In this document: piece after piece, positions 1-11,750 of the stretch
How positions within the stretch are numbered: the stretch's first letter is position 1
How the letters are laid out: each line of letters starts with the position of its first letter
From: Lepidonotus clava
Taxonomy: Eukaryota > Annelida > Polychaeta > Phyllodocida > Polynoidae
Direction: 5' to 3'
NCBI GenBank assembly: GCA_936440205.1
Contig: OW387135.1
Location: 28,002,792-28,066,791 of the forward strand
Length of the DNA stretch: 64,000 nt
Translations under genes and position numbers: made by a program
The notes under the pieces: generated by a model
What the model was told of the DNA's origin: nothing
What the model saw: only the letters and a program-made list of their open reading frames with translations
Databases searched by the model: none

Positions 1-460
1 TCCAGCTTCAAGTGGCCATTTTGAAAAAACCCAAAACATTTGAATCCGGCTACGAGGGTTTTTCAAAAGTTCATAATGTAGGGATTGTTTAAACATATGT
101 ATGTGCTTGTGCTGTAAAAATCTCATACACTAGAGCATTTAGAAAAAAGTTAATTTTGAAAATTATTAGTTTTTTCAACTTTGACCTCTATTTATGTGAC
201 CTTGACCTTGACTAGGGTCATCTGAATAGAAACCATTTTTTGCACCACATAATCCTCTTACCCTACCATCAATTTCAACATGATAAGATAGATAGTTGTG
301 AAGTTACAGCTATTGGTATGATATTAGAAGGCCTAGTTTTTAGGAACATGTCTTCATGTTTGGGCGGCCATTTTGAAAAACCCCATAAGAGTTGAATCCG
401 GCTACAAAGGTTTTTGAAAAGTTCAGAATGTTATGAATTTTTTGGTATATGTCTCTGCCT
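1..460. repeat. Two partial copies of a ~352-bp repeat
   Basis: The block starting GGCCATTTTGAAAAA at 14 recurs at 366, followed in both places by TTGAATCCGGCTAC and a TTTTTxAAAAGTTCA stretch. The offset is 352 bp. The first copy is complete between these anchors; the second stops where the transporter-like reading frame begins. The repeat occupies the place where the 3' half of that gene would be expected, so it may have replaced it. Confidence 0.6.
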
Positions 461-461
461 G

Positions 462-1319
462 TTACTTTTTCGGCAACCTGAATCTGAGATCTTTGGCCCA
501 CATCTGCTCTACTATACACGCTATACTTCCAAAAGCTCCCACAAAGAAAACAATGAACAATACATTGACATCTCCAAGGAAATCATTTACTAGAATGTAG
601 TTTAGCCCAATTGTAATCCCCGCAAGGGTTGCACATACTGTTCCTATAATGTCCTTTTGCATTTCTGTTCTAGATCCATTGACAGAATTCTGGAAACCAG
701 TAGCTATATTGACACTTGCACTTGTAACAGTGTTGATGTCCTTGGATGAAGAAGCCAAATTATCATCTTTGGATATAAGAGTGATTCCTTTGCCAAACAT
801 CCATTCTGGTTGCATTATGAGAAAAATACCAAGTATGGCAAGAAAAGTGGCACATAATTTGATGACCCCAACCCCTCTTTTGGACAACAAATAAACAGAA
901 GCGGTCAAAACGATTGTTGCTGTGTTATATATTCCCACTGCATCTACCAAAGGTAAAAAGGATACACTGGTAAAGAAGCATAAGTTGAAGGATGTGTTTA
1001 CAAGGGCAACAGCTAATACAGCTGGGATATGCTGACGTTGGATACTTGGTGGAAACTGTCTTTTTCTTAACAAAATTAGGAATACTCCAGCAGTTTGGAT
1101 GCCATACCTGAATGTTGCCAACTCAAAGTCTGGCACAGCTCTCTGCATTGCTTGGACAGAAGCTGCGCTCAATCCAAGACTCAGAAGGCCAAGGCAGGTT
1201 GCTCCATAGCCAAGTAACATCTTTAACTTTCTGGCAGATAGCTTTTCTGTAGTATTATGCTCAGATGATTTTGGCATTTTGCAGTTGGCTGCTAGTTTCA
1301 CTTTGATAATATATGCCAA
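462..1319 (-). pseudogene. SLC35G-like (EamA) transporter, 3'-truncated paralogue
   Basis: The 285-residue frame is clearly paralogous to the 380-residue protein encoded at 22118-23260: both share an N-terminal block with SVQAMQRAVPDFELA and RKRQFPP, the segment SFLPLVDAVGI and the membrane segment GxxCAxxAGITIG(F/L)NYILVN. Family knowledge: EamA/drug-metabolite transporters of the SLC35G type have about ten membrane helices in two EamA repeats. Here similarity stops shortly after the sixth or seventh helix and the frame ends in an unrelated basic tail (RFRLPKK), so roughly 110 C-terminal residues are missing. The start methionine aligns with that of the paralogue (MAYIIK versus MVYLLK). A longer hydrophilic loop (about residues 175-220) is Ser/Asn rich. 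It is probably a non-functional duplicate; a further exon before the window start cannot be excluded, although the paralogue has no intron there. Confidence 0.7.
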
Positions 1320-1727
1320 ATGCCTGCAGACGGAATGCTTTGGTTCATGTGTCAGCAGTTATGTATATATTGATATAGCAGTTATATATATATATGGCCG
1401 ATTACAGGATGCGGGTGATTCCTGAATAACAACATCAAATTTATCAAAGTAATGACTAAGTGCTGAATTCTGAAAGGAATCAAATTATGATGATCAGATA
1501 AAATCATGAAGCTATTTGACTGGGAAAAAATGCCATTCATTTAATAGGAATAGACTCATGGGGATTTGTGAATATCATTCTTATGTCAGTATCTATTAAG
1601 AAACTAAGTTGCGAAAGGCATTAGGTGAAAACACGTTTCCATCTAATGACTTTCTGACACTTATTGTCACCTTGTGAACAGATACGTGACAAAAGAAAAT
1701 GAATTACAGAAAGTTTTCATCTCGTGT
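1320..1727. other. AT-rich spacer, no gene seen
   Basis: This is upstream sequence of the truncated transporter copy. A short TATATA run lies near 1385-1400. No coding frame, RNA gene or inverted repeat is evident. Confidence 0.5.
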
Positions 1728-1742
1728 CTTCTTGCCAATTAG

Positions 1743-2900
1743 ATGATGATCATTGTTGGAGCCACCAGATAGAGACCAGTGGTCAGCGGCCAATTCAGGA
1801 AAGCACCAATGTAATCTGTAATAGTGCTCTAATCCTAACATACAATTCATCAGTTAAAAGCCCACATTTTTCTGTGTCCATTGATATAAATAAATGTATA
1901 AAGGAATTCAAAATGGAGACTTTATTAATTTCAAATTGATTTATTTACTTGTATTTTTTTGAATATCAATATTTCAATTATTATTTAACTGACAGATATC
2001 AACTTTTACATACGCCTTCATAACAATCATATGCAGGGAAGCGTGTCTCAGAGTTTTGATTAAGGTGTTAGATCTTATTTGACTATCAAAAACAGCAAAA
2101 AACGTGAAACTTTTTACATTTTTTGGTGATATCATTTTCTACCTTTCATAAAATCAGAACTACGACCTTAATCAGAAATCTGAGAAACAATTCCCTCCAT
2201 ATACGTATACATATTAAGAAGATCTACCAAAATTTTCAAAGCTTTAGTTTAATATCAAAATTTTGAGATATCAATATTCAAAAAATAAAACTGAATATAA
2301 TGATATTTTAGGTTCGCAACCCACCTACACAGCAATTGTCTTAGCCATTTTTATATAAATTATATCAAGAGATTTCCAAACATTGAAATAATGAATCAAG
2401 GGATTGCTTGGCTATGTTCTACAAAAAAAACAGATCTGTGTTGTACATCTTTATAAATACCAAAGATTGGTCCATTTTACCATATAGGCCTATAGCATAT
2501 CTGACCTTCATATCTTCAAATTACATAACTTTTATTCTAATTAGAATATTTAAATAATTCATTCAGTATTGGAATCCCTAAGACATCTTCCTTATTCAAT
2601 ATTCCAGGCCATAAGACTGCTTTTTGCAGAGGATGTCACAATCATTCTGATTGTATTTAAAGGGAGTCACACAATTTACACCCCAAACACTGGTGTCTAT
2701 TCTTAAGGTCCATCAGCAATTTTTCAGCTATATTAGGACCAGCTCACGGTTTTTGGCTTCTACAAATTAAGCACTGTAATCGAATCTATCGGGGCGAGAA
2801 CGACAGCAAGGTAAGGTGGTCTAACAGGCAAAACCCAGGATTGAACCCAGGTCAGCCACACGCAATGCCAGTTTGCAAACCACTAGACCACCCCATCCCC
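1743..2900 (-). mobile_element. tRNA-headed retroposon (SINE-like) with 15-bp target duplication
   Basis: The 15-mer CTTCTTGCCAATTAG occurs at 1728-1742 and again at 2901-2915, exactly bracketing 1158 bp. Such a duplication is typical of LINE-machinery retroposition. At the right edge, reading on the minus strand, the insert begins with a tRNA-like head carrying an A-box-like TGGTCTAGTGG and a B-box-like GGGTTCAATCC. The other edge ends on the minus strand in GATCATCAT, a short simple tail. At 1.16 kb it is long for a SINE, so it may be a composite or carry an internal insertion. The interior is AT rich and holds no credible coding frame. Confidence 0.65.
2838..2891 (-). promoter_or_regulatory. 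Internal pol III promoter of the tRNA-like head
   Basis: On the minus strand an A-box-like TGGTCTAGTGG (about 2881-2891) and a B-box-like GGGTTCAATCC (2838-2848) are spaced as in a tRNA gene. The surrounding sequence does not fold into a clean cloverleaf, so this is a SINE head or tRNA relic and not a working tRNA gene. Confidence 0.55.
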
Positions 2901-3019
2901 CTTCTTGCCAATTAGTGTCACTAAGTGAAACAATGTATTATTATTACGCATAGTATATACAGTGAAGACACTATGTGGCACAACTAAGGAAAAACCAAAA
3001 ATTTCCCATCACTTCTTCA

Positions 3020-3110
3020 ACTCTTTAGACCCCAATCCGGACGTAGCTGCCCGAGGGTGTAGTCCCCAATCCGGCGGTAGCCACCCATATTTCCGACGTT
3101 TTCTGACGTT
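3020..3110. repeat. Decayed end of a TTAA-type MITE
   Basis: CTTTAGACCCCAATCCGG followed by GTAGCxGCCCGAGGGT and a second CCCCAATCCGG matches the left end of the MITE at 15156-15506. The outer TTAA is lost and no matching right end was found nearby. Confidence 0.5.
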
Positions 3111-3629
3111 TTTCTGATGTTTTGTAAATTGAAAGTTTTGGAAGTAATATACCTAGAATTACGGTCATAACTCCCAAGGTTATCTGTGTGATTTCTCAAT
3201 GAAATCTAAGTGAAAACCCATGTTAAACCAGTGTGAAATACATGTTATACTCTGACACTACATGTGTTAAAACCTGGTGTGAGAACAATTAAACTAAAGT
3301 AAAAATTAGAGTAATACACGTGTTTTTTTTTCTTCTAATTCATCAAACCACTTCATACAAGTATGATCTTCCAGCAGTATTTTGGTTAGTAGTACAAAGA
3401 TAAGAAAAACTGTAGAAGAAGTAGAACACAGTTGCTGAAATATCCGTTCAAATAGTGGCTCTATACGATATCTACTCATCAAGATATCATGATCGGTATG
3501 ATTGTACTTATTACCTGATTACCCACAAAATGTGGTAATATCATTTGTTTATAAATCATAATAGCAGTGATCTCATCTATTTTATCACTTATCTTATATA
3601 AGACATATATAAGCTTACTCACTTTATTC

Positions 3630-4279
3630 TTAACCCTTTCACTGCTGAATATGTTATTCTACAGTTCATAATTACATAGATATTGGCTAAAATATGAAAA
3701 TTAGTCTTAAAAATACCTAAAACTCAAATTTTCTCTAGATTTTTCTGGTACAATTAGTTTTTATGTAAGTTTGATGAAAACATTCCAAATGTTGGCACCC
3801 TGCCAATTTATGAGACATGTCTATGTTGATAATATCTGCATTATGTTCCAATCTTTGGTTTCCATGGTAACTATTAATTGCTGAAATATTGATTTTATTT
3901 GTTTCAAAAAAAAAATTTGGAATCTAAAGGTTTATTGTGTTTGAACAAAAAAAACAGTTTGTGATTATCTTAAATGAAACCAAAGTTATAACATTTTGAA
4001 AATTATATCATTTTTCAAAAACTTACAAATTTCTATCAATTTGAAAAAAGATAGCAAAATCATATTTATGTATATCGTTACAAGGTTGCGCAATTGCAAT
4101 TTTACTGTTTTCTAATGAATTGATGCTAGCATATTCAAATGGCCATATCTCCAGTTCTAACAGGAATTTTTGAAAAATTCTTTCAGATTCTGAAAGCTTA
4201 ATTTCTCCTCTATAAATGTTCTTCCTATGGGAATTTGCCATCGAGCCACTTTTGTGGCTTCCCGCGCTGAAAGGGTTAA
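3630..4279. mobile_element. TTAA-ended MITE (family A), inside the LINE
   Basis: The left end TTAACCCTTTCACTGCTGAA and the right end, read inverted, TTAACCCTTTCAGCGCGGGA form terminal inverted repeats of about 14 bp with TTAA at both tips. The 650-bp element lies in the LINE C-terminal region. With one TTAA removed the LINE frame reads NSIKNKVSKL across the site. A 654-bp relative in opposite orientation lies at 20649-21302. TTAA targets are known for piggyBac and Kolobok/Sola3-type elements; no transposase is present. Confidence 0.85.
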
Positions 4280-6309
4280 TGCTATTCACGTATACATTGA
4301 AGTCCAACTTGGAAGTGCATTGACCTCCTAAGATTGTGTAGTTGTCTACAACATCCAGTTTATGTCCACCTATTTCAATAACAGGTTCATACTCAAGTTT
4401 CTTATTAGAAATAAACATACTCTTGGTTTTATCAGTATTTATCGTTAATTTATTTAAAGTACACCAGGCGTCTAAAATATTTATTGTCTCTTGCACTTTA
4501 GATTGTACCTTATCTAATGACTTATCAGAAAAGTCAAAAGAGTATCATCTGCATACATTACAATTGATGTATCTTTATCCAAAATTTCATAAAACAGATC
4601 GTTCACAAAAATGATAAAAATCAGAGGTCCTAATATAGATCCTTAGGGAATGCCATACATGAGCTTAAGGTTACTTGATTTCATCTTCTCTATTTTGGTA
4701 GTTTGTGTCCTACAATCTAAATATTTTGCAAACCATTTTAAACTTAACCCCTTCAACCCTGTATTCCCTTGAATATTAGGTAGAAAATTCTGTAGACAAG
4801 AGGAAATAAGCTTTCAAATGCTGCAAACCTTTTCAAAATATTCCTTTTAGAAGCTAAGATATTGTTGTATGAAGTGCCCTACCTCTTGTATAATAGAAAC
4901 ACCTCAGTCCTGATTATCATATTACTTTCCATGTTACGGCAACCTGAATTTTGCCATATTTAGTAAGGAAAAGAAGGCATATCTAATAATAGAAAATGAT
5001 AGAAATGTAATAACTTTTTATTCAGAAGGTCATTTTGCTACCTGTTTGAAGTATTAGTAAAACAAAGATATTTTCTACATTATCCATGACAAATGTTCCA
5101 TTGACCCTTAATATTCTTTTTTCTGTAACCATGGTAACTTAACAACCTTTCTTTAACATAGAATTTCCTGGAAAAATCATCCCATTGCAAATTTCCCATA
5201 ATGCCTCATTCATGAAATTTTGGTTATTTCTGTAAATGTCATTGAATTCTCTGCAAATTTTCATATAAGTCAAGTTTTCACACAAAATTACATAAGAAAT
5301 ATGTTTTTTCCCAATAATTCCTAAATTATTGCAATTGAGAGGGTGATTTTGAGGTTTTGCCATATTTGGCCTAAATTGAGCATGATGTCCTGTACTTAAA
5401 TATGTGTTCTAAAAGAACTAATTATCTTTGAAGGATAATATAAAAAGCAGAAGATTCCTTGGAGAATCAGGAATATTTTGATATTTACCTTTTGACTGTA
5501 GGTTAAATACTAATTTTGCAATTAGAAAATAACCATAAAATAAGGTGCCAATTTATGGGTAACAACGTTGTGGTGGCCAAATATGGCCTTATGGGGTGGA
5601 AGGGGTTAAGTAATCTACCCCATATAATCTTAATTTCATCAATAACATTTTTATGATCTAAAGAGTCAAAGGCCTTAGAATAATCTATAAATGTACAGCC
5701 TGAGATTTTCCTATTGCTCCAAGAATCATACCATGTACGCACTACTTTAAAAATATCAGTTGATGTACTTATCCCAGAGCGAAAACCATATTGATTTGGG
5801 TGTAAAAGATTATTTGAATTAAAATATTTATACAATTGTGCATGAACACATATTCCCCATAGTTTATCAGGTAAAGCTATTTGTGTAACTGGTCTCCAAT
5901 TTTTCACTTTCCTTTTATCGCCCTCCTAAGGTATTGGAGTTATCTCTCCCACACCCAATAAGACAGGAAAAATTCCTACTCTAAGTGAGCAGTTAAATAA
6001 GTGAGTCAATTCCAAAGTTAATATGTCAAAAGCATCCTTCAACAGTCTGCTACTTAACACTGGCACTATAGAAGATTTTCCAATCTTAATTTTCCTAACA
6101 ATTTTGATTATTTCTTTTTCAGAAATAAATTTAAACATGAATTTAGTATTTACAGAGGGAAAATTTGACATAGGTTGCCATTCATCGCTAAATTTTTAGC
6201 CCGATTAAAGCCTGCTTCAGTATAATAAAGGTTCATGTGATCAGCTAGCTCTTGTTCTTTAAGAACAGTACCATTATCTGATATGATACTATTCATATTT
6301 TCTCTCTTA
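4280..6309 (-). pseudogene. LINE reverse transcriptase domain
   Basis: Recognisable RT blocks in order on the minus strand: KIKIGKSSIVP and LTHLFNCSLRVGIFP (about 5926-6171); NWRPVTQIALPDKLW, NQYGFRSGISTSTDIF and FIDYSKAFDSLDHKNVID (about 5640-5907); after the MITE, LSLKWFAKYLDCRTQTT and ILGPLIFIIFVND; then the catalytic box YADDTLL near 4535; and LTINTDKTKSMFIS plus YTILGG (about 4290-4440). The 866-bp MITE at 4744-5609 sits between KAFDSLDH and YADD. Several lesions show that it is inactive. Confidence 0.8.
4744..5609. mobile_element. TTAA-ended MITE (family B), inside the LINE RT
   Basis: Left end TTAACCCCTTCAACCCTGTA and inverted right end TTAACCCCTTCCACCCCATA share the outer 16 bp with one mismatch. 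The insert is 866 bp with no coding capacity. Excising it at TTAA rejoins the LINE codons for DYLSLKWF. Confidence 0.85.
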
Positions 6310-6312
6310 CCC

Positions 6313-6688
6313 TAATGCCGCGTCCCCACTTGGCCGACTAACGACGGCGATTAACGTTAGTCGTCCGTCGATTAAGAAATTAGTACGTCGTCGGGCGACC
6401 AACTTAGTCGCTGGGCTACTAACACACTAATCGCCACGTTGGGACGCTCTTGCAGTTAGTCGCCGGGCGACGAAGGGGAACTTTAGTACGTCGCCCGACG
6501 ATTAACTAATCGCCCGTGGCCATAGAACAATATCAAACATGTCAAATATTTTGCCCCAAACCCACGGCAACTAGTTGTTTGGTCGGCAGACATCAAGGCA
6601 CCAGTGAGGACTTGATCACCAGGCTACTAACCACCTTAGTCGCCAGCGAAAAAAAAAAGTTAATCGCCCAAGTGGGGACCAGGCATTA
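6313..6688. mobile_element. TAATGCC-ended palindromic MITE, inside the LINE
   Basis: Left end TAATGCCGCGTCCCCACTTG and inverted right end TAATGCCTGGTCCCCACTTG pair over about 20 bp. A CCC triplet flanks both sides (6310-6312 and 6689-6691). Deleting the insert and one CCC gives the in-frame LINE reading CGMGKRENMNSI. The interior is full of CGACGA/TTAGTCGCC words in both orientations, so the 376-bp unit could fold back on itself. Confidence 0.8.
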
Positions 6689-6861
6689 CCCATACCACAT
6701 AATTCATTAATACATCTCCAAAACATTTTTGAATTGTTATCAGCAAAATCAAATTTAGATTTTACATAATCATTCTTTACAGATTTCAGATGTATTTGGG
6801 TTAAGCGTCTTGCAGATCTATATAACTCCAGATCTTCTATAGTTCCTGACATTTTAAATCT

Positions 6862-7793
6862 TCAATACAAAATATGTTTATCATTAATCATCTCCAGTAG
6901 TTCTTTAGTAAACCATGGTTTTGTGTCATTACGAATCTTAATCATCGTTTCCGGACAGCACACCTCTCTGGCATCTAAAATTATATCATACATGAATTGC
7001 CAAAGCCTATTTGGGTCTTCATTTAATTCCCAAAAATATTTCCATCTATAATCATTTAAAATTAATAATCTGAAATATTCTATATCATAATTTTCAAAAG
7101 TTTGACCAGGTATATATTGAATTTCCCGATTAATCCTAGTTTTCTTCCGAATCATATATATAGCCCCATGATCACTGAAGTCACAATTTATAACCCCTGA
7201 TTCTGCAATTTCTGTTATATTAGTAGACAGTAAGTCAATCGTAGTTTTATGATCTAAAGTAGACCTGGTAATGTCAGTTATTATTTGTTTAAGTTGATAG
7301 ATACGTTCCAAATCCTTTAACTGTTTAAAAACAGTTGACTTCCTATCCCTATAATTTATATTAAAATCACTCAAAAGTATAATATTGATATTTGATCTTA
7401 CCGAAAGTTGATCAAGGCTAACTCCCAAATCAGATATAGCATCCTTAATATTACCTCGTGGAGGTTGGTTTATAACTCCAATAAAATATTTCTTACTAAA
7501 AGTAATTTTCATCTCTAACCAAAACTGTTTTAAATGTTTCGTGATTATACTTCAGTTAAAAATCAATGTGCAATAATTTGATAAACCCTCTTTAACATAA
7601 GCAGCTAACCCACCACCTCTTTTTATCTGATTCGGTTGAGTATATAGATTTCTATCTAATCTAAATGATTTATAATTCGGTATTGTTACCAATTCATCAG
7701 GAAAATTTGCAGTTAACCAAGTTTCACTGAACGCAATTACATCAAATTTATTAAATAATAATGATGCTTCGTCCAATTTCTTATATATACTAC
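6862..7793 (-). pseudogene. LINE endonuclease domain (APE type)
   Basis: Conserved APE-endonuclease blocks are visible on the minus strand: FDVIAFSETWL (catalytic Glu region), RGGGLAAYVKEGL, IILLSDFNINY, a TTIDLLSTN block and CDFSDHGAIY (the SDH motif). About 40 bases between 7512 and 7552 disrupt the frame. The domain continues, via the far side of the 10.6-kb insert, into the stub at 18436-18468. Confidence 0.8.
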
Positions 7794-8178
7794 ATATGGT
7801 CGATTATCACCAAATGTGACCACATGCCATTTCCATATATTTTTATATGAAAGTTCAGGGAAAAATAAGATTAATACCGTTGCTGTACACTTAATGAGAA
7901 TGGCCCTATAAGGTTTTCAATGGGAACCAGGTTTTTTTAACTTTTTATTAATATTTTGCATGTAGCAGTCGAAAATAAGGCAGTTTTTGAGCATTTTTAA
8001 ACACCAAACAAGTTCTTTACCGACTGAATATCTTGCATAATTTTTCCAACATCATTTAACAAATAAAATCCATGTTTATGTTTTTCAAAAATACATCGCT
8101 GTATACTTTATTTAATTTTTTCTTTTTTTTTCAACTTTCGCTTTATTTTTGGGGGGACTTTTCTGTGGTGTAGAAAGA

Positions 8179-8580
8179 GTGAAGCAGTACAGAGATTTTA
8201 TTGGTAATGTCACAAACATAAGAAAAAAGGAAATAAATAGAAAATAAAATATATTAGAAAAATCATACATGTGTTAGACTTGTATATTGAAATAATTATA
8301 GGAATTACTTGAAAATTGACAGGATGAGGGCGTAAAAGCTACGGGAAAGCAGGGTTGGTGTAGAAAGAGTGAAGCAGTGCAGAGATGGCTTAAAATAGCA
8401 TAGAATCGGCAAAAGTGGGAAATAGTGAAAACTATTGAGTGTACTTATAAATCAAACCCAAATGGGCATAGCATAATTACTAATAATACCCAAAAAAACT
8501 ATAAATGCTCTCAGAATGGCCTAATATAGGCTCCATGAAGCAATACAGAGACGGCCGAAAGAGTGAAGCAGTTCAGAGAC
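8179..8580. repeat. Left subterminal GTGAAGCAGTACAGAGA motif cluster
   Basis: Near-copies of GTGAAGCAGTACAGAGA start at about 8179, 8369, 8536 (ATGAAGCAATACAGAGAC) and 8562. The same motif is abundant near the right end of the same element (15910-17890). Matching subterminal repeats at both ends of a transposon often bind its transposase; that role here is inference. Confidence 0.6.
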
Positions 8581-9639
8581 AGAAACCTTGGCGGGAAAAC
8601 TGGGTCCACATGTGGCAACATCTGTAGGTAAACAGAAATGGCAAACCAGAAGTGGCAGAGGGCCTCCCGAACGCAGCATAAAGGAGATGATTGGCAGCAT
8701 CTTTTCTTATTATTTTGCATGATTTTGTAAAACCTAGCTCCCAATGGTGTAGAAAAGCCATCAGATAGTGTAAGATGAAGTAATGTGCACCACCAAACAC
8801 AAAAAATTAAGCAAAAATATGGCGTATGTCGATGTATGAAGTGATTTTGCATTGACTGAGATGGTTTGTTTGCTTGTAGTTCGATCGGCCCAGGTCTGAG
8901 TTTCTTTCAAAGTACACTGTCTCCTGTGTATGTACCTACTTCTTAACCCTATTTGCGACTAGGCTGGTTATTGGTTTAAAACTCTGAAACTCACCTGGAG
9001 CACTATGAACTGTGGCAGAGAATATGTATTTTGATCAAAAAAAGATGTCAGAAGCCTGTATATGCCACATACATAATATGTACTCGTTTTATATGCCATC
9101 AATTTGTCCAACAGGAATGTAAGTCAGGGTTAAAGAAAGAATATCTGAAACCCATGGGAGAAAATTTATAATGATCTTGAAATGCTGTAAAACATCATTG
9201 TAAGGAATTCAATTTGAAAATTATTATGTAAGGTGATGGTGTGGAAAAAATCTGAGGTGAGACCAAAATCTGAAAAATTACATCCCTGTTCCAATGGGAA
9301 ACACTGTTTTAAATGTCTTATGCCATCAATTCATCCATTAGGAAATATTCATTGTGAATATACAAACATAATGTCATCCCCTTGAATTTTTTTTATTGTT
9401 TTCAAGTCTACAAATATGCATATATTTGAAAAAAGTGTACGGCAACACAAATAAAATAGTTTAGCTTGACTGCGACTGGACCACTAGTAATCAAAATAGG
9501 TCTTATTTTGTTTTATTTTATTTTTCATCTAGCCAGTATGTGCGGTGATGGCTGCAGAAGCTACATATTTAATATGAAGCTGTACAGCTTTTTACAGCTG
9601 CCTGTCCCCCCTTTTTCTTAACCATTTTACTGTCACAGG

Positions 9640-9960
9640 CCTGATATGACGAGGATGAGAGAGGGATGGAGGAAGAGAAGGTCGACAGGAAGGACAGGCT
9701 AGTGCAGGGGTGGTAGTGGCGGCAGCCAGCAAGTGGACCTCACTGCACGCGGTGGTTGGGTTGGACGTGGTGTGCTCCAGGGAGGAGTTTCAACCTCCCC
9801 GATCCGCACCACTTCCCACCTCACCATTCCTGTGAAGGCCGTTCTGCCCTCTCTCAATGTGTGAAGAGACTGTGGAGGAGAGACAGAAGGAAGGGGTCGA
9901 CGAGGAGGAAGAGAGAGTTGGAGAGGAGACTGCAGAGGTAGGGTTTGTCCCTTCTTGCCT
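9640..9960 (+). pseudogene. Decayed GC-rich coding exon of the 10.6-kb element
   Basis: This GC-rich island stands out from the AT-rich flanks. In one frame it reads SQCVKRLWRRDRRKG followed by RRKRELERRLQ, and then a possible donor at GCAGAG|GTAGGG. In another frame it is acidic (EEERVGEETAEV). No single frame stays open throughout, so the exon is either decayed or more finely spliced than can be resolved here. No known domain is recognised. Confidence 0.35.
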
Positions 9961-10120
9961 GGTACTGCCTGTGGCTACGAGCCGAGTTGACTTGGAGTCC
10001 CCAGGTTTGGCAATTTTCAGGCAGCCCTGGGTCAGCCTTAGACTCAGAGACTTCCACCCACTCTTCTGGGTCATCCAGCTGCAGTACCAAGCGAGGAGTT
10101 TGAGGTAATGGAAACTACAT

Positions 10121-11021
10121 ATCGTTGGCTGAGTAATAAAAGGTTGTATCTCAAAAAAATAGATTTTATTTTTATTTTTGAAAATGTTTCCCTTCCTCCT
10201 AAGGTTTCTGCAAATTTTGGAATTTTTCGAATTTTCCAAATATTTAGAATGTTATCAACCAGTAAACAAAGGTCGTATCTGCACATTTTCACTTTTTAGT
10301 GAGTAATAAAAGGTCGTATCTGAAATAAGCCAATATTATATTATAAGTAAAACATGCTAATTTATACCAAATGAAAATATTTCATGATTTATTTTTTCAG
10401 ATAACTATCCTGAAAACATAATTCTATAATATTATGATTAAATACATGGAGTCAAAGATAGATAAAGGAATATATTATCTAAATATTGGATACGACCATT
10501 GTTTACTGAACTTATGGTCTTGGTGTTGAGTAATAAAAGGTCGTATCTAGTCTTCATAAAAATGTGATAAGTTTAAAAGTCATACAAATCTTCACTATTT
10601 CAAAAAAATAAAATGTAGTCATACTTAGCATACTGGTTGGATGTCAGGAATGTTATTTTTGTGAAATTTGTATTAGTCATACTGATTTAACTTGTGTTTA
10701 TCTTAGTTTATTTGTATCAGGTACGACCTTTTATTATTCACTGATTTCCAACTTTTCTCCATAAAATTGAGTAATAAAAGGTCGTATCTGAAATCAAATC
10801 TGTATATGTTGCCATAGTAACATCCTTCTAATCTAGATATATCAAGAATCATGGCCAAATTACTTCTAGCATTCCATATTCTTCCTATGAGTCAAATATT
10901 AAAATGATTGAGTAGATGTTTAAGATAATATAGGCCTTCAAAAGATGTCATATTTCTTTAATCAGCAATTACTCAAAAAGACTATTTTTCAGATACGACC
11001 TTTTATTACTGAGCCAACGAT
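10121..11021. mobile_element. MITE carrying internal copies of its own terminal motif
   Basis: The left end ATCGTTGGCTGAGTAATAAA and the inverted right end ATCGTTGGCTCAGTAATAAA continue into AAGG(T/C)CGTATCT, giving a ~32-bp TIR. The block GAGTAATAAAAGGTCGTATCT recurs internally at about 10301, 10528 and 10769 (forward) and at 10719-10743 (inverted). AT flanks both ends (10119-10120 and 11022-11023). It sits within the 10.6-kb element. Its left ~150 bp is also present, diverged, at 15650-15805 and 17387-17540. Confidence 0.75.
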
Positions 11022-11181
11022 ATATTGTACATAGGTCTTTGTACAGGTTTTCCATAATGTTTTTTTTACTTTTATTTATCCTGAAATCCCATCGGCCAAG
11101 GCCAATATTCTTTTGTGTTACAGAGGCAGTTTTGACAAAGGATGGCAATTACAGAACATCAATGAGTGTGGTACATGACAA

Positions 11182-11454
11182 TATAATGCCCCATCCCCAC
11201 AGGGCGACTAGTTTCTCCATTTCGTCAAGGACGAGTTGTAATTCGTCAACGGCGAGTTGTAATTGGTTGACGCACCTTCATCAACGACGAATTAACAACT
11301 CATCGTCGTCCAAAAAATATCGGACATGTCCTACTTTTACACCTTCGTCGTCGACGATTAGTGTATCTAGTCGCCCGCCAATACAGCACCAGGGGTCCTT
11401 AGACTCGTCATTGACAACCAAGGAAAACTAGTCGCCACGTGGAGATCCAGTATA
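11182..11454. mobile_element. Palindromic MITE related to the TAATGCC type
   Basis: Left end TATAATGCCCCATCCCCACA pairs imperfectly with the inverted right end TATACTGGATCTCCACGTGG; both are followed by GGCGACTAGTTT. The interior is rich in CGTCAA/TTCGTC words. The CATCCCCAC(A)GGGCGACTA segment resembles the GTCCCCACTTGGCCGACTA start of the MITE at 6313-6688. Confidence 0.6.
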
Positions 11455-11750
11455 ACATACAGTAATGCTTCGAAGTTCATCAAGTGAACTTAATCAGCTA
11501 AACATAGACATTGTTTGAAGTCAACCATTTAACCCTTGTCTTGCTTTGTGTAACAAGCCTTAACTAACCATAAATATATATTTTATAAATGCATTGCCGT
11601 ACACGTTTTACATATCAATAGATGATATATGCATTTCTGTACAGGGTTTCCATACATATTTCATATACACCACCACACTTTAAAGTGCCACAAGCAATAC
11701 TGGAGTACCTATATGCGAAAGATTGTAGTACTAATAAATGACTTCCCACA

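Noticed and set aside
8943-9133. TTAACCCT ... AGGGTTAA pair 190 bp apart
   Set aside because: Similarity is limited to the outer 8 bp with no further inverted match, so a MITE call is not justified.
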